Shown: positions 1-6,881, counted from the stretch's first letter. The stretch is 12,496 bases of DNA from an uncultured beta proteobacterium (GCA_903924715.1 CAIYCP010000629.1:1-12496), one strand, 5' to 3'. Notes: a model not told the origin generated them from the sequence alone. Made by a program: numbers and translations.

Positions 1-169
1 CCGGTTGCCACTCGTGATAATCAAGCCCCGCCCGCTTGAGTCGCTTATCGTTAATTTCAAAGCCAAGCGGGCGGACCAAATGCAAACGCGCGCCGGTATT
101 TGCACATAACCGGATCACATTGCCGGTGTTGGGAGGGATTTCAGGCTGTACGAGGATGACATCAATCAT
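1..169 (-). CDS. trmL: tRNA (cytidine(34)-2'-O)-methyltransferase TrmL, 5' part
   Basis: A SPOUT-family methyltransferase that methylates the 2'-OH of the wobble base in certain tRNA-Leu species. Only the first 56 codons are present; the rest lies beyond the left edge. The visible N-terminus runs MIDVILVQPEIPPNTGNVIR, followed by LCANTG and later RLKRAGLDYHEW, which is the characteristic TrmL start. The ATG at 169-167 is chosen because it places one Met plus the IDVILV strand exactly where E. coli TrmL begins. An in-frame ATG at 178-176 would add three residues (MAP). The start lies inside the last codons of comF, which is transcribed in the same direction (8-base overlap), so translational coupling is likely. 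The catalytic knot at the C-terminus cannot be seen here. Confidence 0.9.
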   Translation of the reverse strand, partial: MIDVILVQPEIPPNTGNVIRLCANTGARLHLVRPLGFEINDKRLKRAGLDYHEWQP

Positions 170-926
170 AGGCGCCATTTTGCCACGCGCGCGGCGTATG
201 GGCGGCCGCAAGTGCCACCACCCCAGCCGCCCCCGCGTGACGCAAGGCCAGCGCCGCCGTGCGAACCGTGCTGCCCGTTGTGACCACATCATCGACCAAG
301 CCTACCCAAATGCCGGGCAGCACATGCTTGCACACATAGAGCCCTTGAACACTCTGATGGCGCGCCGCTAAATCAAGTGTTTTTTGATGCGTGGATTCAC
401 GCGTTCGACTCAACCACTCGCGCTTCAACGAGCAGCCGCTCAGGCGCGCGAGTTCGCAAGCGAGCTCACCTGCCGGATTAAAGCCGCGACGGCCAAGGGC
501 TTGCTGACTCGCCGGGATCGGCACGAGCGCCCCAAGACTCGGCGCGTGCAGGCTGGCGGGCTCGCGCGCTTTCCAGGCATCCCAGATCAAACGCGCGAAC
601 AAGCCTGCGTAAGCCAAACGCCCGCCCTCTTTAAAACGCTGGATCAACAGATCACCCGGGTAGGCATAATCGATTGCCGCAACGAGACAGGCATGAGGGG
701 GTGCGACCTCGCGGCAACGTGCGCAGTGCACCTCAGGCTGACGGCGCGGATACTCAATCGAAGCCTGCAACGGGTCTAAGCAAACGTCACAACGCGGCTG
801 ACGGCGTACGCACCCCACAAAATCTTGACTGCAGCCCCTACATAAGTCGCCGCCTCGGGCGCTCAAACCACACAAGGGGCACGCTGAGGGTAACTTTCGT
901 AAAACTTTGGCACGAATAGAGTACAT
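162..926 (-). CDS. comF: ComF family phosphoribosyltransferase-like protein
   Basis: A 254-residue ComF/GntX protein. In naturally transformable bacteria ComF is needed for DNA uptake; in many others its role is unclear. The N-terminus carries a paired-cysteine zinc-ribbon-like region (C16/C19, C29/C32, C46/C49, C68/C71). The C-terminal half is a type I phosphoribosyltransferase fold with RRGFNPAGELA near residue 146 and the PRPP-binding loop VGLVDDVVTTGST at about 208-220. Length is normal for the family. The ATG at 926-924 is preceded by AAAGG (938-934) at a 7-base spacing, a good ribosome binding site. The gene diverges from the methyltransferase at 1003 and overlaps trmL downstream. A cytoplasmic role in competence is inferred from the family only; no other competence gene is in the window. 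Confidence 0.93.
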   Translation of the reverse strand: MYSIRAKVLRKLPSACPLCGLSARGGDLCRGCSQDFVGCVRRQPRCDVCLDPLQASIEYPRRQPEVHCARCREVAPPHACLVAAIDYAYPGDLLIQRFKEGGRLAYAGLFARLIWDAWKAREPASLHAPSLGALVPIPASQQALGRRGFNPAGELACELARLSGCSLKREWLSRTRESTHQKTLDLAARHQSVQGLYVCKHVLPGIWVGLVDDVVTTGSTVRTAALALRHAGAAGVVALAAAHTPRAWQNGAYD

Positions 927-1002
927 TTTGATACCTTTGTGCTGTCGCTCAAGCCACCATTCTGACGTTCAGCCCCTATTTTTTGTATCACTTAAGATCA
1001 CA
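927..1002. promoter_or_regulatory. divergent promoter region comF / methyltransferase
   Basis: This 76-base gap must hold the starts of two divergent genes. It includes the comF ribosome binding site AAAGG (934-938, minus strand) and an AT-rich tract TATTTTTTGTATCACTTAAG just before the methyltransferase ATG at 1003. I could not pick a -35/-10 pair with confidence on either strand. Only a weak purine stretch (AAGA) precedes the methyltransferase ATG. Confidence 0.35.
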
Positions 1003-1938
1003 ATGTCTACCCCGAATACGCTGGCACTCAACTCCGACCATGTCGCGTTGCAATTCAACCGCCGCGGGGATTTGTCTGCCGCGCAGTTTTTATATGGCGA
1101 AATCGCTCGACGCATGAACGAACGCTTAAGACTGGTGCGTTTAAAGCCCGAGCAACTTCTTGATGCAGGTTGCGGCGCCGGTCAACAAATCGGCTTGCTG
1201 CACGCCCGCTATCCCTCTGCTCGATACATCGGTCAGGATCACAGTGCACCGCTCTTACAACACGCGCAACACGCAGCCAAAAAAGTTTGGCCAATGGGTT
1301 GGCGTACCTTGTTAAAAAAATTAAGTGGTAAACCCGCCCACGCGCAATGGCTACAAACTGATCTCGCACACACGGGCTTGGCGCCCGAGTCCCTCGATCT
1401 GGTCTGGTCGAATTTGGCCTTGCACTGGCACGCAGCACCTCACGATGTCTTACAAGAATGGGGCCGCATCCTTCGGCTCAATGGTCTTGTATTTTTTTCG
1501 TGCTTTGGTCCAGCCACGCTTCAAGAAGTGCGTTCGGCTGCGCAGCAGGCCGGGCTTCAAACGGTTACCCCAAGCTTTGTCGATATGCACGACTTTGGCG
1601 ATCTGCTGATCGAAAAAGGTTTTGCCGATCCAGTTATGGATCAAGAGGTGCTCACCTTGACATACGGCAACCCAGAAAAACTCATCGCCGACGTCAAGGC
1701 GTTAGCGGGTAATCCAAGTATCGGGCGTCGCGCTGGCTTGCTCGGCCGCGACCGTTACCAACGCTTATTGGCGGCGCTTGAGGCTCAGCGCAAAGCTGAT
1801 GGTCTTCTACACCTCACCGTTGAAGTGGCCTACGGCCACGCATGGCGCACGGGCACACTACGCACAACGCCTGGTGAAACCCGCGTGAGCGTCAGTGCAA
1901 TCAGTCGCTCGAAGCCTGACGCCTCAACCAAAAAATGA
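1003..1938 (+). CDS. SAM-dependent methyltransferase, BioC/NDUFAF5-like
   Basis: A 311-residue class I methyltransferase. The SAM-binding motif I LLDAGCGAG lies at about residues 52-60. The stretches WSNLALHW (135-142) and FSCFGPATLQEVR (165-177) are typical of the BioC (malonyl-ACP O-methyltransferase, biotin synthesis) and NDUFAF5 group. The C-terminal part with FVDMHDFGDLL and VEVAYGHAW also follows that group. The frame stays open back to an ATG at 907, but residues from there to 1003 look like translated leader, so MSTPNTLALN at 1003 is taken as the start; this agrees with a short N-terminal lead into the FNRRGDLSAAQFLYGEIARRM segment. No biotin genes are nearby, so a biotin role is not proven. 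Betaproteobacteria often carry such a BioC-like gene beside comF. The last 15 bases overlap the convergent exporter gene. Confidence 0.85.
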   Translation: MSTPNTLALNSDHVALQFNRRGDLSAAQFLYGEIARRMNERLRLVRLKPEQLLDAGCGAGQQIGLLHARYPSARYIGQDHSAPLLQHAQHAAKKVWPMGWRTLLKKLSGKPAHAQWLQTDLAHTGLAPESLDLVWSNLALHWHAAPHDVLQEWGRILRLNGLVFFSCFGPATLQEVRSAAQQAGLQTVTPSFVDMHDFGDLLIEKGFADPVMDQEVLTLTYGNPEKLIADVKALAGNPSIGRRAGLLGRDRYQRLLAALEAQRKADGLLHLTVEVAYGHAWRTGTLRTTPGETRVSVSAISRSKPDASTKK

Positions 1939-2742
1939 GGTGTAGGCCTTAACGCTCATGTAAAGCGCCAACCCAAACAGCAGATAGGCAAAAATTCGCT
2001 TTAACGTTTTAACCGGTAGCTTATGCGCAGCACGCGCGCCGACCGGCGCAAGCACCACGCTAAACATCGCCAACACAATCAGGGCGGGCCAAAAAATATA
2101 ACCCACCATTTGGGGCGGCAATCCAGTTTGGCCCCACCCTGACCACACATAACCGATCGTATTTGCCAAGGCAATCGGAAACCCGAGCGCGGCCGAAGTT
2201 CCGACAGCCTGATGCAGAGGCACGTTGCACCACAACATGAAAGGGACCGAGATAAACCCACCGCCTGCACCAACTAACCCTGAGATAAAACCGATTGCAC
2301 CGCCCGACGCCGCAGTGCCCACCGGGCCAGGCATCTGGCGAGAAGGTTTAGGTTTCTTATCCAAGAGCATTTGAAGCGCAGAGTAGGCCACAAAAATCGC
2401 AAAGAACAACGCAAGCCAACCCGTTTTAAGCAACGAAAACAATGCCCCGCCCGAGACCAAACCACCCACGACGATGCCAGGCGTCAAGGCGGCCACCAGG
2501 TCCCAGCGCACCGCGCCCTTTTTCTGATGTGCCCGCACGCTTGAAACAGAGGTAAATAAAATCGATGCCATCGAAGTCGCGATCGCCGCATGTACCGTCA
2601 GCTCAAGTGGCAACCCGTGCCAGGTGAATAGTATCGTCAGAAACGGTACCAAAATCATTCCGCCCCCTATCCCCAGAAGTCCGGCGGCAACTCCCGTGAC
2701 ACAGCCCAAAACAGCCAAAGCAAGTGCAAATAGCGGATCCAT
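1924..2742 (-). CDS. TauE/SafE family sulfite/organosulfonate exporter-like membrane protein
   Basis: A 272-residue inner-membrane protein of the TauE/SafE (DUF81) family, which includes exporters for sulfite, sulfoacetate and related anions. It shows the two half-repeats typical of the family: GLLGIGGGMILVPF at about 21-34 followed by HAAIATSMA, and GLVGAGGGFISVPF at about 155-168 followed by HQAVGTSAALGF. Each half has about four hydrophobic segments. The frame extends upstream to a TTG at 2772, but the ATG at 2742-2740 is preferred: it starts right at the first membrane helix, and a GAGA stretch stands about 8 bases before it. The substrate cannot be read from the sequence. It diverges from the XdhC-family gene and overlaps the convergent methyltransferase gene by 15 bases. 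Confidence 0.9.
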   Translation of the reverse strand: MDPLFALALAVLGCVTGVAAGLLGIGGGMILVPFLTILFTWHGLPLELTVHAAIATSMASILFTSVSSVRAHQKKGAVRWDLVAALTPGIVVGGLVSGGALFSLLKTGWLALFFAIFVAYSALQMLLDKKPKPSRQMPGPVGTAASGGAIGFISGLVGAGGGFISVPFMLWCNVPLHQAVGTSAALGFPIALANTIGYVWSGWGQTGLPPQMVGYIFWPALIVLAMFSVVLAPVGARAAHKLPVKTLKRIFAYLLFGLALYMSVKAYTSFFG

Positions 2743-2779
2743 ATGATTTGTCTCAATATCCAAGCGCGGCAAGGGGCTT

Positions 2780-2787
2780 AGTATACT
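2780..2787. promoter_or_regulatory. palindromic -10-like AGTATACT between divergent genes
   Basis: AGTATACT is its own reverse complement, so TATACT, one mismatch away from a TATAAT box, can be read on either strand. It lies 38 bases upstream of the exporter ATG and 84 bases upstream of the XdhC-family ATG. No convincing -35 hexamer stands at 17 bases on either side, so this is only a candidate for a shared or overlapping promoter. Confidence 0.25.
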
Positions 2788-2870
2788 GACATGACTACCT
2801 ATCCTGCGGCAGACAGCCTCAGCCAGGTCTTTTCGCGCTTAGACGCGTTTCTCACAAAGATGCAGCCACT

Positions 2871-3860
2871 ATGGATTCTCTCGATACCGAAGTTCTCAAA
2901 CAAGCCCACCAGTGGCTCGCCAGTGGGCACACCGTTCACCTCGCTACGGTTGTTAAAACATGGGGCTCTGCGCCACGACAAGCCGGCGCCATGCTCGCCG
3001 TGCGCAAAGACGGGCGTCTTGTGGGCTCAGTGTCGGGCGGTTGCATTGAGGATGATTTGATTGCGCAGGCGCAGGCTGGCAGCCTGCCCGCCCGCCCCGA
3101 ATGGGTCACCTATGGCGTATCGCAAGAAGAAGCGGCTCGCTTTGGTCTGCCTTGCGGCGGCACCTTAAAGCTTGTCATTGAGCCGCTCAAGGCAGGTGAC
3201 TGGCTTGAGCGCGTGATTGAAGTCACCACGGCTCAAAAACTGATTGGCCGCTGGCTAGACCTCACAACCGGTCAGTCAACGCTCACCGAAGCCAAGCCGG
3301 GCCAACTCACGGAAGTCAAAGAACAAGGTTGTTATTTTGTCTATGGTCCGCATTGGCGGCTCTTGATTATCGGCGCGAACCAAACCGCTCGGGCGCTGGC
3401 ACAAATTGCCACTATGCTTGAGTTTCAAGTGATCGTGTGCGATCCGCGTGAAGAATTTACCGCCGACTGGGACATGCCGGGCGTCGCGCTACAGCCGGGC
3501 ATGCCAGATGATGCAGTGCTTGAAATTCAAACGGATGCTCGCACCGCGATCGTCGCGATTACGCACGATCCAAAGCTTGATGACATGGCGCTGCTCGAGG
3601 CACTGCGCTCGAAAGCTTTTTATGTGGGTGCGCTGGGATCCGGACGCAACCAACAAAAGCGCCGCGAGCGTTTGCTAAGCTTTGATTTGACTGAAGCCGA
3701 TATCAGTCGCCTACACGGACCGGTTGGCCTACAGATTGGGAGCCGCACCCCTGCCGAAATTGCAGTGGCTGTTGCCGCACAGCTTGTGCAAGAGCGCCGA
3801 GTGTTTGAAGACGCCCGCGTGGGCGGCCTTGATACACCGCCTAGCGACTCAGCAACCTGA
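2871..3860 (+). CDS. XdhC/CoxI family protein
   Basis: A 329-residue protein of the XdhC/CoxI family, whose studied members bind molybdenum cofactor, help sulfurate it, and insert it into xanthine dehydrogenase or related hydroxylases. The N-terminal XdhC_CoxI domain shows WGSAPRQAG (31-39), GSVSGGCIE (52-60) and FGLPCGGTL (91-99). The C-terminal Rossmann domain begins LLIIGANQTA (164-173) and continues with CDPREEF, THDPKLDD (231-238), YVGALGSGRN (251-260) and SRTPAEIA (291-298). The glycine loop reads GAN where relatives often have GAG, a modest change. The ATG at 2871 gives the standard N-terminus; its ribosome binding site is weak. No hydroxylase subunit genes lie beside it, so its client enzyme must be encoded elsewhere. 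Confidence 0.9.
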   Translation: MDSLDTEVLKQAHQWLASGHTVHLATVVKTWGSAPRQAGAMLAVRKDGRLVGSVSGGCIEDDLIAQAQAGSLPARPEWVTYGVSQEEAARFGLPCGGTLKLVIEPLKAGDWLERVIEVTTAQKLIGRWLDLTTGQSTLTEAKPGQLTEVKEQGCYFVYGPHWRLLIIGANQTARALAQIATMLEFQVIVCDPREEFTADWDMPGVALQPGMPDDAVLEIQTDARTAIVAITHDPKLDDMALLEALRSKAFYVGALGSGRNQQKRRERLLSFDLTEADISRLHGPVGLQIGSRTPAEIAVAVAAQLVQERRVFEDARVGGLDTPPSDSAT

Positions 3861-3897
3861 GCTGGCGCCGGCAAACGCCCTACTTGCTTGCCAGCTC
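3859..3897. repeat. inverted repeat between convergent genes
   Basis: GAGCTGGC (3859-3866) and GCCAGCTC (3890-3897) form a perfect 8-base inverted repeat with a 23-base loop. The left arm overlaps the XdhC-family stop codon, and the right arm ends 12 bases before the stop of the convergent membrane protein gene. Its position suits a two-way transcription end, but no T-run follows on either strand, so it is not a classical intrinsic terminator. Confidence 0.3.
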
Positions 3898-3909
3898 CGT
3901 CCAGCCCGT

Positions 3910-4701
3910 CTATTTCTGCCGCGCTTGTATCGCGGTCAGCGTACTGGCAATAGATTCGGGCTTGATCGACACTGAGCCCTTAAATGGCTGATCGCACGCA
4001 AACACGATCGTCATCAGGCCGATTAGGGCTGCCAATTCCATCGTGATCCCAATCGCGGTCAGCCACCGGTTCAGGATCAAGCCAAGCGCAGACATAAATA
4101 ACACGCTAAAAAGGATTGCAAGGTTCACAATCCAATAAATCGCATGCAAGCCAACATGAGAGCTCTCTAAGCGCGTTTCACGCAGATCTGCCATCTCGTT
4201 TGTTTTCTTCAGTAACTCAGCGAAGATCACAGACTCGCGCATTGTGGTCGGATTAATTTTTCCAATCTCTGTTGAAATTGAACTATATAAAGCCGCAACC
4301 TCTGCGCTCTCTTGCTTGCGCGCCAGTTTAGGCCACTCATCCTTGACGATCGCCTCGGTGTAGGCCGTTAATTTCTTACGAATATCCAATAATTGTGGGT
4401 CGCCGTATTGGCTTAACAAACGATCCGCATCATTGATTCGCGAAGCCTCAGAACTGACATTTGTGTCGACATGCTCGTAATTGGTGATCACGATCACCAA
4501 TGAGAAACTCAATACGATGGCACTTAATGCTACCAAGCCCGATTGGATCGCAATTAAGAACTCTTTTTCGTGATCAGAAATATCAGTCAGGATGGATGTC
4601 TTCTTTAATAAAAAAGACAGCAGATACATAACGCCGACCGACACAACCAAGCCGATCACAAAAATCATCACTTCAGATTGTGCGTAAAGCCAGTCAGACA
4701 T
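3910..4701 (-). CDS. DUF4239 (bestrophin-like) membrane protein, second copy
   Basis: A 263-residue protein with two hydrophobic segments near the N-terminus (about 11-32 and 50-73), a soluble middle of about 110 residues, and two more segments near the C-terminus (about 186-210 and 213-236). The middle holds EASRINDADRLLSQYGDPQL (85-104) and IVKDEWP (118-124); the end has CDQPFKGSVSIKPESI (236-251). This layout and the closing D-x-P-[FL]-x-G motif fit the DUF4239 family, which resembles bestrophin channels; its function is not established. It is a paralog of the gene just upstream, sharing the RIN-DRLL-YG-P, DEWP and KG...IKPE motifs. A 27-base gap with GGAG about 7 bases before the ATG separates them, so they are probably co-transcribed. 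The DNA is AT-richer than its neighbours (line 4501-4560 has 25 G+C of 60 by hand count). Confidence 0.82.
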   Translation of the reverse strand: MSDWLYAQSEVMIFVIGLVVSVGVMYLLSFLLKKTSILTDISDHEKEFLIAIQSGLVALSAIVLSFSLVIVITNYEHVDTNVSSEASRINDADRLLSQYGDPQLLDIRKKLTAYTEAIVKDEWPKLARKQESAEVAALYSSISTEIGKINPTTMRESVIFAELLKKTNEMADLRETRLESSHVGLHAIYWIVNLAILFSVLFMSALGLILNRWLTAIGITMELAALIGLMTIVFACDQPFKGSVSIKPESIASTLTAIQARQK

Positions 4702-4728
4702 TTGAATCTCCGATCACCTAGTTAAGCC

Positions 4729-5511
4729 TTAATTCGTTCTTTTGGTAATGGTTTGAATCACTTCAATAATCGGCTCAGGCTTAATCGCAGCCTCTCCTTT
4801 AAGTGGTTCATCAAATGAAAACGTTAATGCCAGCAAAGAGGAGAACGCGGCCATTTGAACGGCCAAAACAATGTCCGAACTGCGCGAGCGATCCGCATAC
4901 GCAGACAACACGGTTTTTAGCAAAAGTAATGCTGCTATCAGGAGCCAAAAAATTCCAGGGATCGCAAATTCAGCCGCATCTAAACGATCATTTCTTGAGT
5001 CCGCCAAAGAGTCAGAAATTTTCAACATCTCGTTATAAATGGCAACCTCTCTTGGATTAGCCGGTTTAATTTCAATAACGCCTTTGGATACGGGCTTAAA
5101 AAGGGCATCTGTTTTGGGGCTCATGTGACCCGAGTCCATCTCTGGCCACTCATCGGTCACAATGGATTGCGCATACGTGCGCAAGGCGACTCTCACCGTT
5201 TCGAGTTCAGGATTTCCATAGCGAACCAGCAGGCGATCTAGGTTATTAATACGCACCGCTTCTTGGCGCACAATATGTTCGGTCGCCTTGTACGTCGCCA
5301 CGGCTTGCACCAACGAGAACGCAATAATCAACGCCAGTAGCGTTGAAAGTGAATTGTGAATGTTCAGCGCAAGGTCTGCTTTATATCCGGGCGCATAACG
5401 ATCGAGTAGCGCGCGAAAAATCTTATGAAAAACTATCATCAGACTAATCGAAACGACTGCGAACAAGAGCAATAACGCCCAGGCGGGCGCATGATTAATG
5501 TAGTACATCAT
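4729..5511 (-). CDS. DUF4239 (bestrophin-like) membrane protein, first copy
   Basis: A 260-residue membrane protein with the same plan as its downstream paralog: hydrophobic segments at about 10-29, 52-73, 184-203 and 212-234, and a soluble middle domain. Shared motifs are EAVRINNLDRLLVRYGNPEL (84-103), IVTDEWP (117-123) and FDEPLKGEAAIKPEPI (233-248). By analogy with bestrophin-type channels an ion-conducting or osmotic role can be imagined, but nothing in the sequence proves it. The first of two adjacent ATGs is taken as the start because AAGGA (5522-5518) stands 6 bases upstream. Two different paralogs in tandem could form a mixed complex. G+C is low here (26 of 60 in line 5041-5100), against 36-37 of 60 in sampled lines of rsmB and the kinase. 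Confidence 0.82.
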   Translation of the reverse strand: MMYYINHAPAWALLLLFAVVSISLMIVFHKIFRALLDRYAPGYKADLALNIHNSLSTLLALIIAFSLVQAVATYKATEHIVRQEAVRINNLDRLLVRYGNPELETVRVALRTYAQSIVTDEWPEMDSGHMSPKTDALFKPVSKGVIEIKPANPREVAIYNEMLKISDSLADSRNDRLDAAEFAIPGIFWLLIAALLLLKTVLSAYADRSRSSDIVLAVQMAAFSSLLALTFSFDEPLKGEAAIKPEPIIEVIQTITKRTN

Positions 5512-5562
5512 GGCGTATCCTTATCGATCAAATGTCAACACCGACCCGGATCCTATCATCCA

Positions 5563-5579
5563 GTCAGATTTTTTCTGAC
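5563..5579. repeat. inverted repeat near the likely DUF4239 transcription start
   Basis: GTCAGA, TTTTT, TCTGAC: a perfect 6-base dyad with a 5-base A/T loop. It lies about 50 bases upstream of the first DUF4239 start and just downstream, in the minus direction, of the extended -10 candidate at 5584-5592. It could be an operator overlapping the transcription start or a hairpin at the 5' end of the mRNA. No T-run follows it in the minus direction, so a terminator is unlikely. Confidence 0.4.
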
Positions 5580-5583
5580 GAAA

Positions 5584-5592
5584 AATATACCA
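5584..5592 (-). promoter_or_regulatory. extended -10 promoter candidate for the DUF4239 pair
   Basis: On the minus strand this reads TGGTATATT, matching TGn plus a hexamer (TATATT) with one mismatch to TATAAT. An extended -10 can work without a good -35, and the hexamer at the 17-base spacing (ACCTAT) is indeed poor. Transcription from here would start near 5577 and leave a leader of about 65 bases before the first DUF4239 ATG. Confidence 0.35.
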
Positions 5593-5612
5593 TGCCGAAT
5601 CGACCAATAGGT

Positions 5613-5624
5613 TACAGCGCTGTA
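5613..5624. repeat. 12-base perfect palindrome TACAGCGCTGTA
   Basis: TACAGCGCTGTA equals its own reverse complement. It sits directly upstream of where the -35 of the DUF4239 promoter candidate would be, a common place for a dimeric regulator to bind. No known operator was recognised. A looser pair, GGGCT (5626-5630) and AGCCC (5647-5651), lies next to it, between the palindrome and the end of the response regulator gene, and could form a weak hairpin after that gene. Confidence 0.4.
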
Positions 5625-5682
5625 GGGGCTTTATGTTTTTATTTGTAGCCCATAGCCTGTTGGTTCAAGCGCACAAAAACGA

Positions 5683-6366
5683 CTAGCTACCGCGCTTACG
5701 TGCCTCAATGCCCAGCTGTTTAAGCTTGCGATAGAGGTGCGTGCGCTCAAGCCCTGTCTTATCAGAGACGCGCGTCATGCTGTTGTTTTCGCGCGCCAGG
5801 TGATATTCAAAATAGACGCGTTCAAACGCATCACGCGCTTCGCGTAGCGGTTGATCAAGCGAGATGTCACCCAGCAAGCTTTGATCCACCTCGACGGCAA
5901 CCGGTGGCACAGGTGCCGCAACGGGCATCGCCGCGAGTTGCGCGGTTGACTGAGGAATCACCGGTGCAAACCCACCCGAAGCCGATTTGGCCACGGTCAG
6001 GCGGCCCCGTGCCAAGCCCGTTGAAATTGTTTTCAGTAACCGCTGCAACGTAATGGGCTTCTCGAGAAAATCAATCGCACCAATTTTTGTCGCTTCAACC
6101 GCAGTATCAATCGTGGCATGCCCACTCATCATGATGACCGGCATGTCAAGCAACCCCGCTGAGCTCCATTCTTTCAGCAGCGTGACGCCGTCTGTATCGG
6201 GCATCCAAATATCAAGCAACACCAAGTCAGGACGCCCACGCAAGCGGGCCGCACGCGCCTGCGCAGCGTTTTCGGCCAACTCAATCGTATGTCCTTCGTC
6301 GTAGAGAATTTCGGAAAGTAGCTCACGTATTCCGATCTCATCATCGACCACTAAAATTCTGGCCAT
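5683..6366 (-). CDS. NtrX-like response regulator (REC plus Fis-type HTH, no AAA+ domain)
   Basis: A 227-residue two-component response regulator. The receiver domain (about 2-120) has the acidic pair D8/D9, the phosphorylation site D52 in LVLLDIWMPD, S81 in MMSGHA, and K103 in LEKPI. A Pro/Ala-rich linker (about 125-165) follows. The C-terminus (about 180-224) is a Fis-type helix-turn-helix with LREARDAFERVYFEYHL and LERTHLYRKLKQLG, closely like the end of NtrX/NtrC. Full NtrX is about twice as long, with a central AAA+ sigma-54 contact domain that is absent here, so this protein probably acts without driving sigma-54 polymerase. It starts 14 bases after the end of the kinase frame, with AGGTG about 11 bases upstream. 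It is the expected partner of the adjacent interrupted sensor kinase. Confidence 0.88.
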   Translation of the reverse strand: MARILVVDDEIGIRELLSEILYDEGHTIELAENAAQARAARLRGRPDLVLLDIWMPDTDGVTLLKEWSSAGLLDMPVIMMSGHATIDTAVEATKIGAIDFLEKPITLQRLLKTISTGLARGRLTVAKSASGGFAPVIPQSTAQLAAMPVAAPVPPVAVEVDQSLLGDISLDQPLREARDAFERVYFEYHLARENNSMTRVSDKTGLERTHLYRKLKQLGIEARKRGS

Positions 6367-6380
6367 AAACTTTTAATCAC

Positions 6381-6881
6381 CTATTGCAAGCTTGCATTAT
6401 CGTTATCTTGTGGCGTTGCGTCTACCTGTTCTGCTAATTGAGTCAGCAGAATCGACACCCGGGCGCCCCCCTCTTTGCGATTTGACACGTCAATTCGCCC
6501 ATGGTGCTCATCAATGATTTTACGGACAATCGCCAAGCCCAAACCGGTTCCTTGCGTTTTCGTGGTGACGTAAGGCTCGAACGCCCTTTGTAACACTTGC
6601 GCCGAAAAACCGGCGCCATTGTCGGTCACGGTAAAGCGTACCGCACGGCGAGCCGTTGTTTCAACGCCGTCTGAGGCGATAACTTGGGTGCTGACCTGGA
6701 TCACGCCGGGGTGCGAAACCTCGACCAGCGCGTCTCGGGCGTTCGCTAATAAATTATGAACAACCTGTCGCAGCTGCGTCTGATCGCCCAAGATAACCGG
6801 CAGCGCCGGGTCCAGTGACACCTCGAGCTGCCAAGGCTGATTCGCATCCTCTTGAACCTGACCACTTAGCGGATCCCAGCC
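6381..6881 (-). pseudogene. NtrY-like kinase, detached C-terminal ATPase part
   Basis: These 166 codons continue the kinase in the same frame directly after the in-frame TAA at 6882-6884. They begin GWDPLSG and hold a complete HATPase_c domain: the N-box around HNLLANARDA, the G1 box DNGAG, the F-box FEPYVTTK and the G2 box GTGLGLA. No frameshift or further stop is seen. The only plausible in-frame restart is a GTG at 6821-6819, which lacks a clear ribosome binding site but would still precede the N-box. It ends with TAG, 14 bases before the regulator. If made separately, this piece could bind ATP but has no phosphorylatable histidine. It may be a broken gene, a split kinase, a readthrough product or a sequencing error. 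Confidence 0.8.

Noticed and set aside
384..779. A 131-residue plus-strand frame opposite comF
   Set aside because: It is a shadow of comF, Arg-rich and without any family-like motif.
2791..3060. An 89-residue plus-strand frame starting before the XdhC-family gene
   Set aside because: Most of it overlaps the well-supported N-terminal domain of that gene in another frame, and its product has no recognisable features.
3071..3087. A strong hairpin GCAGGCT-GGC-AGCCTGC
   Set aside because: It is inside the XdhC-family coding region, has no T-run, and encodes an ordinary Ala/Gln/Gly stretch, so a terminator or regulatory role is unlikely.
5534..5539. A perfect TTGACA hexamer on the minus strand upstream of the first DUF4239 gene
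   Set aside because: At the usual spacing the -10 would fall on the ribosome binding site and start of the gene, with no TATAAT-like hexamer there.
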